The position numbers were made by a program, and so were the translations under genes. DNA of 64,000 nt from assembly GCA_947243845.1 (NCBI GenBank), contig CAMXIF010000004.1, forward strand, positions 62,001-126,000, in the 5' to 3' direction. Positions within the stretch are counted from its first letter, which is position 1. Every line of letters begins with the position of its first letter. This DNA is from an uncultured bacterium (GTDB lineage: Bacteria > Bacillota > Clostridia > Lachnospirales > Lachnospiraceae). Shown here piece by piece: positions 44,113-52,998 of this stretch. The notes under the pieces were generated by a model, which was not told the origin of the DNA, searched no databases, and worked only from the letters and a program-made list of their open reading frames with translations.

Positions 44113-44785
44113 AACTGCCTCCCAGCCGATAACCTGTGCCATGCACAGTGAGGATGATCTGCGGCTTTGCCGGATCGTCTTCTATCTTTTCCCGCAGTCT
44201 CTTGATATACACTGTCAAAGTATTATTATTTACAAATTCTCCCGCAGCGTCCCATAACTCGTCTAACAGTCTGTCCCTCGTGATGATATTTTGCGGATTA
44301 TTGATAAAGATCAGCAGCAAACGGTATTCCAGCGCTGAAAGGAATACCTCTTTCCCATTCTTTTTGACGATACCGCTGGCTGTATCCACGCAAAGCCCAC
44401 TTCTCTCAAAACTGACAGGCAGACAATCCGTTTTACGCAGCGCCGCCCCGATTCTTGCAATCAATTCCCGCGGCCTGAACGGTTTGGTTATATAATCATC
44501 CGCCCCCATATTCAGCCCTGTAACAACACTGGCCTCATCGCCGGACGCCGTTAAAAAGATAACCGGGATATTCTGTGTCTGCTTGATTTCCGTACATACA
44601 GCAAAACCGTTTCCGTCTGGTAACGAAATATCTACCAATGCCATATCAAATCTGCTTTCTGCAAGCATGCGGACTGCTTCTTTCTGCGTAGAGACATGCG
44701 TGATGGCAAATCCCTCTGATTGAAGCAGGAGCATCAGATTCCTGGCAATTGTCTTATCATCTTCCACTAAAAATATTTTTTTCAT
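44099..44785 (-). CDS. OmpR-family response regulator of the ABC export module
   Basis: A 228-residue regulator: receiver with IFLVEDDKTI, phospho-Asp in MALVDISLPDGNG, Thr in FLTASGDEA, Lys in YITKPF, then a winged helix (LSALEYRLLLIFINNPQNIITR; NTLTVYIKRLREKI). ATG at 44785 is preceded by GGAAGGAGATGGAGG. Heads the four-gene operon; a plausible minus promoter is TTGTTG (complement of 44972-44977) with TATATC (complement of 44948-44953). Confidence 0.93.
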   Translation of the reverse strand: MKKIFLVEDDKTIARNLMLLLQSEGFAITHVSTQKEAVRMLAESRFDMALVDISLPDGNGFAVCTEIKQTQNIPVIFLTASGDEASVVTGLNMGADDYITKPFRPRELIARIGAALRKTDCLPVSFERSGLCVDTASGIVKKNGKEVFLSALEYRLLLIFINNPQNIITRDRLLDELWDAAGEFVNNNTLTVYIKRLREKIEDDPAKPQIILTVHGTGYRLGGSYVTE

Positions 44786-45086
44786 CCTCCATCTCCTTCC
44801 AATGAATTTGCCGCCGGAAACCACCGTGTAAATATATTACCTCTAGCTTCTCCAATTTCCAAGTATTTTTTACCCGAATAAAAGCAAAAAGAACAGCCGC
44901 CACTATTCCCTGCAACGGGAACAGAGTAGAAACTTACATAACTACATGATATACTGAACCCCAAACAGCAGCAACAAATTAAAATGCTGTAAGCCAAGCC
45001 ACAGTTTGTTTTGTAAAATTTTTTTAAAAACTTTGTAAGATTTCTGTATTTACGGAGCCTTATAGATGAAAGGAGGTGGTAGTGTA
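44786..45086. other. 301-base divergent intergenic region
   Basis: Lies between the regulator operon (minus) and the ECF sigma gene (plus). It holds the weak minus promoter noted for the regulator and an A/T-rich leader with TTTGTAAG near 45034 before the sigma gene. I see no gene or strong dyad in it. Confidence 0.4.
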
Positions 45087-45593
45087 ATGGAGTTTGAACA
45101 GATATACAACACCTATTTTAAGTCGGTATACCGCTATATCCGAAAACTCTCAGGTGATGAACATGTTGCAGAGGAAATCACAAGCGAAACATTTTTAAAG
45201 GTCATGAAATCCATCGGGAATTTTCGCGGTGAATGTGATATGCGTGTATGGATTTGCCAAATTGCCAAAAACACGTACTATTCATATCTTAAAAAGAATA
45301 ACAGAGCAGCAAGTGTTGACGAAACAGAACTGCAGAATATAGCAGACCCAAATGCTCTTCTCGAAAAACAGATCATAACCCAGGACGAAACTCAGCAATT
45401 GCGAAAAATCTTACATACAATTCCTGAGCCTTACAAGGAAATTTTTATGTGGCGCGTGTTTGGTGAATTGTCTTTTCAAGAAATAGCTGACCTATATGGC
45501 AAGACAGATAATTGGGCTTGTGTTACCTACCATCGGGCAAGAAAAATAATACAAAGCAGATTGGAGGAAATCAATAATGAAAAAAGAGTGTAG
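45087..45593 (+). CDS. ECF sigma factor
   Basis: A 168-residue ECF sigma factor: region 2 in YFKSVYRYIRKLSGDEHVAE and VWICQIAKNTYYSYLKK, region 4 in PEPYKEIFMWRVFGELSFQEIADLYG. ATG at 45087 follows AAAGGAGGTGGTAGTGTA. It overlaps the anti-sigma-type gene by 17 bases, so sigma and anti-sigma are made together. Divergent from the ABC export module, which may belong to its regulon. Confidence 0.9.
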   Translation: MEFEQIYNTYFKSVYRYIRKLSGDEHVAEEITSETFLKVMKSIGNFRGECDMRVWICQIAKNTYYSYLKKNNRAASVDETELQNIADPNALLEKQIITQDETQQLRKILHTIPEPYKEIFMWRVFGELSFQEIADLYGKTDNWACVTYHRARKIIQSRLEEINNEKRV

Positions 45594-46191
45594 TATCGTC
45601 CGCGATGTGCTGCCGCTGTACTTTGAAAATATGGTGAGCGAAGATACAGCAGCATTTGTAAAGGAACACCTTGAAAGCTGTCCCGATTGTGCCGCAGAAT
45701 TTGAATCCCTGAAATCAGGCAGGCAAATCGATCAGGCAGAAACACCGCAGAGAAAATTTGATGCAAATGTAATCACGGCGTTCAAAAAGAAAATAGCCAA
45801 AAAGATTTTAAAAATAGTGGCCGTTGTATGCCTTGTATTTGCCGTCCTGTTGAGTGCGCTATTGCTTTATACAGGTATTAGTTACCCTGTTACCAAAGAC
45901 AATATCTCACTGTCAACAAAGACAGACAACGGTTATCACTACATTATCTTAGAAACCAAAGCCGGAAAATCGCTTTATTTCAACTCAAAAACAGAAGATA
46001 TTTTGAATGACCAAAATGAAGTGTGTGGTCAAAAAATCACCTTATATAATTTGCAATACCATAATAATTTTAACTTTACAAAAAATGCCAAACCCATGAG
46101 CTGGGGAATCCCTTTGAATGGTGAGCGACAATACATGGAAATGATAATTGATTTGGAGAATGATACACTACGAATTTCCACCGCAGAATAA
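45577..46191 (+). CDS. Anti-sigma factor with zinc-finger N-terminus
   Basis: A 204-residue membrane protein. The N-terminal 50 residues match the zf-HC2/ZAS domain (CSIVRDVLPLYFEN..VKEHLESCPDCAAEF), the usual sigma-binding module. A membrane helix at about 82-103 separates it from an extracytoplasmic domain of about 95 residues with no recognised fold. It acts on the overlapping ECF sigma factor. Ends just before a strong terminator. Confidence 0.85.
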   Translation: MKKECSIVRDVLPLYFENMVSEDTAAFVKEHLESCPDCAAEFESLKSGRQIDQAETPQRKFDANVITAFKKKIAKKILKIVAVVCLVFAVLLSALLLYTGISYPVTKDNISLSTKTDNGYHYIILETKAGKSLYFNSKTEDILNDQNEVCGQKITLYNLQYHNNFNFTKNAKPMSWGIPLNGERQYMEMIIDLENDTLRISTAE

Positions 46192-46212
46192 AGTATTCAG
46201 AAAGGATCCGGC

Positions 46213-46248
46213 AAAGGCCAGCCGAGCCAGTCTATGGCTGGCCTTTTT
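46213..46248 (+). terminator. Terminator after the anti-sigma gene
   Basis: AAAGGCCAGCC (46213-46223) and GGCTGGCCTTT (46236-46246) form a perfect 11-bp stem with a 12-base loop and a following TT. A weaker use from the MATE gene on the other strand is possible. Confidence 0.8.
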
Positions 46249-46275
46249 CGCTTCGGCCATACAAGAATCTTGCCT

Positions 46276-47616
46276 TTACAGATGTTGCGATTTCTGCCGA
46301 TACACTCGATGATAGGAGACCGCCAGTAGAACCAGCGCGCCCAGCCATCCCAGAGGATTGGCCAGATATATGCCCCAGCGTCCCAGCAGCCCTGGTAAAA
46401 ACAGAACCGCCAAAATACGCAGTCCCAACTCCATAAAGCCAGATAAAGTGGGGGCAAGCACGTTTCCCATTCCCTCCAGACCTGAGCGATATAGGCAAAG
46501 CAAGTACATCAACGGTATGCTAAAAACCAATACCATCAGGTACTCATAACCCACACTCAGAAGCTGTTCCAGATCTGCGGGACTACCGGAGACCAACAGG
46601 CTCAGAAGTTCTCGCCCCCAGACTGCCAGTCCCACGGCTATGATACCCCAACTGGACAACGCCAGCAGCACACTGCATCTCAACCCGTCCTTGAGCCGAT
46701 TCATACGGCAGGCGCCGTAGTTTTGAGCGCTGAAATTTGCAAAGGCTCCCTCTATAGCATCCCCCGGTAAATTGATCAGGCCGAAATATTTTTCCACGGC
46801 AGCCATGCCGGCCACAAAAAGAGTGCCGTATCCGTTGACGGCAGACTGCACAAACAACCCGCCCAGGGAGATCACTCCATTGCGAAAAGCCAGCGGGCCA
46901 CCCAAGCGCAGCAGTTTTCCCATAAGCGCCGAAGACAGCCGCAAATCCAGCGGTCTTAAATCGGGAATATCCCGCAATTTTATCAGACAGTACATAAGAC
47001 AGATAAACTGAGCCAATACAGTGGCCACCGCAGCTCCCTGTACACCTAAGCCCAGTTCTCCAACCAAGAGGATATCAAGAACGATATTTAACACGCAGGA
47101 GATGATATTCCCGGTCACAGGAGTCCGGCTGTTCCCCAAGGACAAAAGCAATGTAAAAGCCAACCGGTTAAACATGGTCACAAGAACACCACAGAACAGT
47201 ACCTGCAAATATCTCACGGCAAGGGGCAGGATAAGCCCCGGCGTGTTCATCAAACGCAATACAGACCCTGTAGCCACCAGTCCAAGCACCGTCATTACCA
47301 CGCCGGCACCCAATCCGATCACCATTGCCGCGGTGATCGCCTGCCTCAGCATCGGCCACTGCTTCTTCCCAAACAACTGACCGAAAAGGATACCAAACCC
47401 TTGTGTCAGGCCGAGTATCATATCAGTAACCAGCCAGCTCAAAAACCCGGATGCACCCACTGCCGCAAAGGCATTGACCCCCAGCATCTGACCGACTACT
47501 GCGCCGTCTGCCGCAGTGTACAGCAGTTGGCAAAGACTGCCAACCAGCAGCGGCCATGCAAAACGCACCAATAAACCCAGAGGCCGTCCCTGGGTCATAT
47601 CTGCCACTTTTTCCAT
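46276..47616 (-). CDS. MATE-family efflux transporter
   Basis: A 446-residue protein with twelve predicted membrane helices and the MATE repeat pattern (ADGAVVGQMLGVNAFAAVG; GLTQGFGILFGQLFG; PGDAIEGAFANFSAQNYGA in the second half). These export cationic drugs or metabolites in exchange for Na+ or H+. ATG at 47616 is chosen from GGTAGGAAGCG; a longer frame to 47721 lacks a RBS. Convergent with the sigma/anti-sigma operon. Substrate unknown. Confidence 0.92.
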   Translation of the reverse strand: MEKVADMTQGRPLGLLVRFAWPLLVGSLCQLLYTAADGAVVGQMLGVNAFAAVGASGFLSWLVTDMILGLTQGFGILFGQLFGKKQWPMLRQAITAAMVIGLGAGVVMTVLGLVATGSVLRLMNTPGLILPLAVRYLQVLFCGVLVTMFNRLAFTLLLSLGNSRTPVTGNIISCVLNIVLDILLVGELGLGVQGAAVATVLAQFICLMYCLIKLRDIPDLRPLDLRLSSALMGKLLRLGGPLAFRNGVISLGGLFVQSAVNGYGTLFVAGMAAVEKYFGLINLPGDAIEGAFANFSAQNYGACRMNRLKDGLRCSVLLALSSWGIIAVGLAVWGRELLSLLVSGSPADLEQLLSVGYEYLMVLVFSIPLMYLLCLYRSGLEGMGNVLAPTLSGFMELGLRILAVLFLPGLLGRWGIYLANPLGWLGALVLLAVSYHRVYRQKSQHL

Positions 47617-47644
47617 AATAACACGCTTCCTACCAATACTTTCC

Positions 47645-48031
47645 TTATTCGGATACAGTTTCTCCCGGCCAATCCTTGATACCGCCGAACTCCACGATGT
47701 TCGTATATCCCAAGTCCACAAGTTTTGCGGATGCCTGTTTACTGCGGTTTCCGCTGCGGCAATACACTAAAATCAGCTGCTCTTTGTCAGGCAGCTCAGG
47801 GATTTCTTCCGTATCAATGGTCTCATTTGGCACATTGACCGCACCGGGAATATGCTTTTCCTCAAATTCCTCCGGGGTACGGACATCCAGAATCAAATAT
47901 TCACTCTCTTCTTCCATCATGGCCACGGCCTCTTCCATCTCAACCTGTCGGTATCCTGACTCCTTGGCCGGTGCCGCACATCCAACCAGAAAGATGGTCA
48001 AAAACAATACTGCTATGATTTTATGCTTCAT
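47645..48031 (-). CDS. Rhodanese-domain lipoprotein
   Basis: A 128-residue lipoprotein: lipobox LVGC (acylated Cys18), then one rhodanese domain with LILDVRTPEEFEEKHIPGAVNVP and the catalytic loop LVYCRSGNRSKQA. Such surface rhodaneses may handle sulfane sulfur or bind other ligands. It starts inside the end of the upstream gene (11-base overlap), so it is cotranscribed with the 171-residue membrane protein. Confidence 0.92.
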   Translation of the reverse strand: MKHKIIAVLFLTIFLVGCAAPAKESGYRQVEMEEAVAMMEEESEYLILDVRTPEEFEEKHIPGAVNVPNETIDTEEIPELPDKEQLILVYCRSGNRSKQASAKLVDLGYTNIVEFGGIKDWPGETVSE

Positions 48032-48536
48032 GACTCTTAGCCGCCTTTCGCTCCTGTTTATCTACAACCTGTACATCAAACACTTCCTTAAAGAACCGGT
48101 GATATGCCTGATTTAACTCAAAACCGGGTGGTTTTAAACTCGGTGACCACAATTTAAAATCTCTCTTTTCAAAGCTGACCTTCATGATAACATCTTTGTC
48201 ACACTGAATACATTTTATCCTATATGCCGCGCCAATGTTCATATCGCTCTCAGAGCCCCTGAGATTCAGGGAATAATTTACACCTCCAAATGTAAGAATC
48301 CCTTCATTCTCTCCTACGACTTCGAATTTCTTTTCCTTGATAATGCGACTGATGCAAGTTGAATTTAACTTATACATTACATAACTGATATCTGTATCTT
48401 TGATCAGATACGTTATGCCGTCTATGCTCTGTACCCCATCTATTTTTTCATGTACTTTTTCATATGTGATAACATAACGAATCGTCATGACAACCCAGAA
48501 TACCATGCCTGTTAGTATTATAATTTTATCTCTCAT
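48021..48536 (-). CDS. Hypothetical single-pass membrane protein
   Basis: A 171-residue protein: one N-terminal helix (about 5-25), then a beta-rich extracytoplasmic domain (GITYLIKDTDISYVMY; LTFGGVNYSLNLRG; IKCIQCDKDVIMKV) and a basic tail. I do not recognise the fold. AAGGAACAATCC precedes ATG. Coupled by overlap to the rhodanese lipoprotein, suggesting a joint surface role. Confidence 0.7.
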   Translation of the reverse strand: MRDKIIILTGMVFWVVMTIRYVITYEKVHEKIDGVQSIDGITYLIKDTDISYVMYKLNSTCISRIIKEKKFEVVGENEGILTFGGVNYSLNLRGSESDMNIGAAYRIKCIQCDKDVIMKVSFEKRDFKLWSPSLKPPGFELNQAYHRFFKEVFDVQVVDKQERKAAKSHEA

Positions 48537-48563
48537 TTGGATTGTTCCTTAGTGTCCACGTAA

Positions 48564-48968
48564 TCAATCTTTTTCATATAGCTTTACGATTTCCGAATCA
48601 TGCGAAAATGATGAAAATGTTGCCGTTGCATTCTTGAAATAAAACACTTCCGTATTACCATCATCTGCAGAATACATATTCTGCAAAGAGGGATATGCGT
48701 CCAGCATTGACTGTCTTGCCTCCCTGCGGTCATCTTCCACAAGTTCCCCTGCTACGCGAAGCCATTCACCATACTGGAATGCACATATCTCTGCTTTCGG
48801 ATTCGTATGTAGCTGCTTGGATACATCCTTTGATTTACCGGTTTGGATGTAGAGTCTTCCCTCAAAGATGTGTACTGTACCAAATGGGCGTACCCTTGGC
48901 TGGTCACCTTCTACGGTTGCAAGGTAATAGACTTGTGCGCTTTTTAAGAAATTTGCTACTCTTTCCAT
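48564..48968 (-). CDS. Pyridoxamine 5'-phosphate oxidase-like flavin protein
   Basis: A 134-residue split-barrel protein of the same superfamily as 17608-18036 (VYYLATVEGDQPRVRPFGTVHIFEGRLYIQTGKSKDVSKQL-type sequence, residues ~13-52; a C-terminal VFYFKNATATF strand). AAGGAGGTCTCC before ATG. It stands between the rhodanese pair and the nuclease group, and no neighbour fixes its role. Confidence 0.85.
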   Translation of the reverse strand: MERVANFLKSAQVYYLATVEGDQPRVRPFGTVHIFEGRLYIQTGKSKDVSKQLHTNPKAEICAFQYGEWLRVAGELVEDDRREARQSMLDAYPSLQNMYSADDGNTEVFYFKNATATFSSFSHDSEIVKLYEKD

Positions 48969-49096
48969 GGTGGTGGAGACCTCCTTATTATCTAAATGTA
49001 ATCCTTAAAACTTTTAATGATATAAATTCTGAATATATCCGGAATAATTGGAGCCATTTTTGCAAAAATATTCCACTATCAATCCTCACACACTAC

Positions 49097-50245
49097 CTAC
49101 CACTCCCAAACATCATACCCCTGATTCCAGGCAGAATCATACACCGGCCTCATATTCTTCTCCAAAATTCCATAGAACTCCTCCTCAGAATTCCCTCTCC
49201 GATACAATTCATGATTCGCCCAGATAGAGTGTAGATTATCCCGATAACACCCCTCATATAATTTTCTGATTCCTGCCACCTCATATATCATTTCATACAT
49301 AATATACTGGTTCTTGGCAAAGCGTCTGAAAAACCTATCCCAATCCGGCAGTCTGTTACTCTTAGAAGAATTCAATGAGGAATCCATCGGCATCAGATTC
49401 CAGAGCTCGTCATTCATCACAAACGACCACGGAATAAAATGATCCACATCATAGCTGTTCTTATCAATCGCCTCATCCGTAAATACATCTGATATGCACT
49501 TTAATTCCAGAATTCCATCCCACAGCTTTCGCACATGTGTAAGCTTTCTCATCTTCTCTTCAAGCTGCTCAAGTTTATAAATCAGCCCTGGGACTTCCGG
49601 ATTATTATTCTGTAACCATTTCACTTTTTCACACTGAATCCACCTCAAAATTATCACTGCATTATCTTTAATCATCCGAATCCAGTCAGCACCAAATATC
49701 AGTCTTCTGCTTAATCCATTCTCGCTTCCAAAAGTATACGGCAACAAAATATCTGTCTCATTCAGCTTATTATAATAGGCCATCATCCTGCCCGCACTGC
49801 TGTCCAAACTGATTTTCTCGCCAGTTTTATTTGCGAATCCGGATAAGGCCTTGTATGGTACATTCAGTGTCAAAGCCTGTTTTTCCGCGTGGAGCTGTTT
49901 ATTAAATTGTTTGATGGCATTCTTAATTTCTACGCTGGAAGCATTCGCTGGCAGTTCACTCAGATTTTTCAATTTTATAACGGCTTTTTCCAGATTATCT
50001 CTGACTCCTGCGTCTCCCCAAATGCCGCTTAGATGAATATGGTACTCTACAACTGAATACCATGCATTTGCAATCATCTCGTCAATAACTTCATCATAAG
50101 AAACTTCCGTCCTGCCCACCAATATAAGCTGTACAATCGCTTCCAGCCAATAGAATTTATAGCAGTAGGACGGATCCTTCATCATTTTCTCAAACCCTTT
50201 TATATCCAACTTATTACAATAATTCGTATCAATTGTTAACTGCAT
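49097..50245 (-). CDS. HNH endonuclease-domain protein
   Basis: A 382-residue protein. The C-terminal part contains an HNH motif: SYDVDHFIPWSF, NLMPMDSSLNSSKSN (residues ~265-300), with a Cas9/McrA-like spacing. The N-terminal 250 residues are helical and unrecognised. It overlaps the MazG-like gene by 10 bases (GAAGG ATG RBS inside it). HNH proteins in such contexts cut DNA in restriction or abortive-infection systems, but no methyltransferase is adjacent. Intact by reading frame. Confidence 0.75.
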   Translation of the reverse strand: MQLTIDTNYCNKLDIKGFEKMMKDPSYCYKFYWLEAIVQLILVGRTEVSYDEVIDEMIANAWYSVVEYHIHLSGIWGDAGVRDNLEKAVIKLKNLSELPANASSVEIKNAIKQFNKQLHAEKQALTLNVPYKALSGFANKTGEKISLDSSAGRMMAYYNKLNETDILLPYTFGSENGLSRRLIFGADWIRMIKDNAVIILRWIQCEKVKWLQNNNPEVPGLIYKLEQLEEKMRKLTHVRKLWDGILELKCISDVFTDEAIDKNSYDVDHFIPWSFVMNDELWNLMPMDSSLNSSKSNRLPDWDRFFRRFAKNQYIMYEMIYEVAGIRKLYEGCYRDNLHSIWANHELYRRGNSEEEFYGILEKNMRPVYDSAWNQGYDVWEW

Positions 50246-50550
50246 CCTTCATTCCCATCCCAAAATATCTTCTGTTCAAAACCGCCGCGCTTTTGTCTCT
50301 TTTCCTCCCGCACAGCCATCAGTTCCTCCACAGAATGCCCGCGGGCCTCACAGATTGTCAAAAGCACCTCCAGCACATCCGCCATCTCTTCAATGGACTT
50401 ATCCGTCTGATACTCTGCAACTTCCTCATTCAGTTTCCTGTCAAGTTCCGCAAGGTACTCTTCCTGCTCCAAAATCCTTGTGATGGGTTTCTTTCCTGCG
50501 GCAGTTATGATCTGCGGAATTTTGTCACGAACCAGCTTCCCCTGACTCAT
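50236..50550 (-). CDS. MazG-like nucleotide pyrophosphohydrolase
   Basis: A 104-residue protein of the MazG/phosphoribosyl-ATP pyrophosphohydrolase-like superfamily: helical bundle with the metal-binding motif EEVAEY..EEMADVLEVLLTI (E-x-x-E ... E-x-x-D). Typical members hydrolyse non-canonical NTPs or phage nucleotides to monophosphates. Starts KLVRDKIPQII, characteristic of the stand-alone group. It overlaps the HNH gene, so they are likely one operon. Confidence 0.85.
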   Translation of the reverse strand: MSQGKLVRDKIPQIITAAGKKPITRILEQEEYLAELDRKLNEEVAEYQTDKSIEEMADVLEVLLTICEARGHSVEELMAVREEKRQKRGGFEQKIFWDGNEGCS

Positions 50551-50693
50551 TCATTCTCACCGTCCTGTTTCGTTTCTATTATCCTAAATTTATCATATAT
50601 TACATTTTTATACAATCTTTTTGGGCGCTATAGATTCCTAATTCCAACATACAGTGCCGAGCGTTCCGGATTAGATCCCTCTGGAAACCCACC

Positions 50694-51191
50694 TCATAAA
50701 CTTCCGCTCTCACACCCCACCTTCTCCCTCACACACATCAAAGCAAACCCCAGCAGATTCTGTCCCTGCCACTCATTCAAATCAAACCGCCTGTCATCCT
50801 TCATAGAAAGGCCAATCCCCCATATTTTATCCTGCACTGCACACTCTGCTATAATATGATTTTTCGTTGCCAGGAGGCTCTGTTTCAGTTCTTCATTTTG
50901 CCGAAACTTTTCCAGTAACCCCTGATAAACAACCACCTGCCGCATGCCATTCCATATTACATCCTCATAATTTTTCACAGAACGTCCCAATGCTTTGATT
51001 TTCCCAACATCAGCCGTTTTTAAGATTTCTTCCGCAATATCCATATCATGAAAAAGAACTGCCTTTTGATACATGATATACTGCTCCATGGAAGAAAATT
51101 GAATATCCCCCACACAAAAGTCTGCCATAAACCAGTTACTCAGATATCCGTTTACCTCCTCCGGATTATGAAAACATATTACCTTCCTCAT
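50694..51191 (-). CDS. NADAR-family protein
   Basis: A 165-residue protein of the NADAR family (residues ~10-155: YLSNWFMADFCVGDIQFSSMEQYIMYQKA; FRQNEELKQSLLATKNHIIAECAVQDKIWGIG). NADAR enzymes remove ADP-ribose or act on NAD-derived compounds and appear in riboflavin salvage and in anti-phage systems. ATG at 51191 follows AAAGGAG; a longer frame to 51278 lies in a relic region and is not supported. It sits next to the MazG-like and HNH genes. Confidence 0.85.
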   Translation of the reverse strand: MRKVICFHNPEEVNGYLSNWFMADFCVGDIQFSSMEQYIMYQKAVLFHDMDIAEEILKTADVGKIKALGRSVKNYEDVIWNGMRQVVVYQGLLEKFRQNEELKQSLLATKNHIIAECAVQDKIWGIGLSMKDDRRFDLNEWQGQNLLGFALMCVREKVGCESGSL

Positions 51192-51229
51192 GATAGTAAA
51201 TCTCCTTTCCGCTTCTCTTTTTAACTGCA

Positions 51230-51420
51230 AAAATCTAGTTCCGCCGCCCCAGTTCGCACCCCACGAACCGCTCCGCAAACTCTACGAGTTTCATAGAAAT
51301 ATAGCTTAGGCATTTTGACAAGACGCTTTAACATGTTGTTGGAGTACGGATGCAGATTGAGCACCTTCCATTAATTTTACGCATTGTTGTCTTTCCAGCC
51401 TCTCTTGGTCCTTCAGCCAT
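51230..51420 (-). pseudogene. Relic AAA ATPase (DUF4143 type)
   Basis: The minus strand has MAEGPREAGKTTMRKIN.. from ATG at 51420, a Walker A like the GPRQxGKTT of DUF4143 ATPases, stopping after 30 codons. In another frame just downstream SNNMLKRLVKMPKLYFYETR matches the C-terminal DUF4143 signature (LxKxxKxPKLYFxDTGL). The long middle is deleted, and the two ends are out of frame. Not functional. The NADAR gene lies directly beyond it. Confidence 0.6.
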
Positions 51421-51456
51421 TATTTAAACTAATTATATTTAGCCGAATCCTCCTGC

Positions 51457-51512
51457 AAAAAACAAGCACATACGGACTAATATTTTTTATAATCATCAGC
51501 CGATATGTGCTT
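51457..51512 (-). terminator. Terminator of the signalling operon
   Basis: AAGCACATA (51464-51472) and TATGTGCTT (51504-51512) form the outer stem, with CGG/CCG pairs inside; on the minus strand it is followed by GTTTTTT (complement of 51457-51463). It lies 13 bases after the HD-GYP stop. Confidence 0.75.
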
Positions 51513-51524
51513 ATCGAATCTACT

Positions 51525-52997
51525 CTATTTTTCCTGCTCTTCCTGTTCCAACGCCTCGTCCAGCCACTCCACAAGCTGTAAGTCCACTTTGCCTTTCTTT
51601 GCCATATCCTTTAGAATCTGAATAGCCTTCGCCCTTGAAATTGGCTGCTTATATGGCCTGTCCGTGGCCACCAGCGCATCATAAATATCCACCACTGTCA
51701 GAAGCCTTGTCTCCAGATCAAGTTCATCGCCCTTCAGCTTATTGGGATACCCGCTGCCATCCATATACTCATGATGGGCGCCCACCCACTTGGGCACCAT
51801 GGAGAATCCTTTATAGAACTGCACTTTATCCAAAATCCTGGAAGTCATGACCACATGGTTCTCCATCTCTTTGCGCTCCTGCACTGTCAAGGTTCCGCTT
51901 CGAATGCTCAGGCATTCGGCTTCCCTCTTAGTCAGGTAGAAAAGCACCGTGCCATCCTCCCCCACATGCTGTTTCTCGGCAAGTTTTCTGATGTGTTCGC
52001 AGTTCTCATCCGTCACATAATCAATCACATCTATCTCATGGATAAAAGCAAGTTCTGATTCCAAATCCGTTACGGCAGTCTCATAATCTTCCTGGGTTAT
52101 CCTGCCCCGCAGCATATCAATCTCATACAATGCCTTAAGCAATGCAAACCGATCATCTACCTTCTCTATTTCCGTATCCAGTCTGGTAGCCTTATTCATA
52201 ATGCTTAAGGGCACCACCATCTTGCCGATATCATGTATGAGCGCCGCCAGCATCAGCTGCTCTTTTCTTGCAGAGTCAAATGTCTTCTCGGATTTTCCCT
52301 CTTTATGTAATTCTGTGATGTAATCTGCCAGCAGGCTCGCATATTTTTCTACATTCCTTGTGTGCAGGGCATTATACGGTGTTCTCTCCTCCAGCGCCGT
52401 TGTGAGCGCCTCCACAAAGGAATAGATCTGTGTCTTTAGCGCTTCCACATAAGATAGATTGGTCAATTCAATCGCAGCGATGGCTCCAAGCGCACGGATA
52501 ATAATATCATATTCTTCATTGAAGGCAATCAATTTGCCTTTCTTATCCATGGCATTGATCAGCTGTAGGACTCCGATCAGTTCATTCTCATTATTAGCCA
52601 GAGGCACCACCAGCTGGGACTGTGTACGATACCCGGTCAGGCGGTCATACTGTCTGGGCCCGGAAAAGTCAAACTGACTGCTGGCGTACACATCTGGTAT
52701 ATTCACGACTTCCTGATGAATAGCCGCATAGGAACACACATTTTCCTCTTTCATCGGCACCGGCGGCAGATCAATAATTTCTCCGTCCAATCCTCTGCTG
52801 ATTCCCTTGGAAAGTGTCTTCATATACTTAAAATGCAATTCGTTATTCTCATATAGATACAGGGTACTTGCATCACAGTTGGTAATCTCCATCCCCTTAT
52901 CCAGAATGGTCATCAACAGACGATTTCTGTCCCTGTCTGTGGAGAGGCGTATGCCTATATCCATTATCTTTTCAAAATCTTTGTATTGCAGATGCAT
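51525..52997 (-). CDS. GAF-HD-GYP phosphodiesterase
   Basis: A 490-residue cytoplasmic protein: GAF domain (about 15-170) with a ligand pocket, then an HD-GYP domain with the metal pair HDIGK (residues ~260) and HHEYMDGSGYP. HD-GYP enzymes degrade cyclic dinucleotides (c-di-GMP or cGAMP). A region of about 100 residues between the HD and GYP motifs is longer than usual and may be an insertion. It starts one base after the TIM-barrel stop in a five-gene operon with a CHASE2 cyclase. Confidence 0.9.
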   Translation of the reverse strand: MHLQYKDFEKIMDIGIRLSTDRDRNRLLMTILDKGMEITNCDASTLYLYENNELHFKYMKTLSKGISRGLDGEIIDLPPVPMKEENVCSYAAIHQEVVNIPDVYASSQFDFSGPRQYDRLTGYRTQSQLVVPLANNENELIGVLQLINAMDKKGKLIAFNEEYDIIIRALGAIAAIELTNLSYVEALKTQIYSFVEALTTALEERTPYNALHTRNVEKYASLLADYITELHKEGKSEKTFDSARKEQLMLAALIHDIGKMVVPLSIMNKATRLDTEIEKVDDRFALLKALYEIDMLRGRITQEDYETAVTDLESELAFIHEIDVIDYVTDENCEHIRKLAEKQHVGEDGTVLFYLTKREAECLSIRSGTLTVQERKEMENHVVMTSRILDKVQFYKGFSMVPKWVGAHHEYMDGSGYPNKLKGDELDLETRLLTVVDIYDALVATDRPYKQPISRAKAIQILKDMAKKGKVDLQLVEWLDEALEQEEQEK

Positions 52998-52998
52998 C

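Noticed and set aside
44782-44997. Minus-strand ORF of 71 codons upstream of the response regulator
   Set aside because: Cys/Phe-rich, no family match and no RBS; overlaps the expected promoter region.
51192-51300. Possible tRNA-like or attachment-site sequence
   Set aside because: I could not fold a cloverleaf or find a CCA end; the pattern is better explained by the DUF4143 relic.
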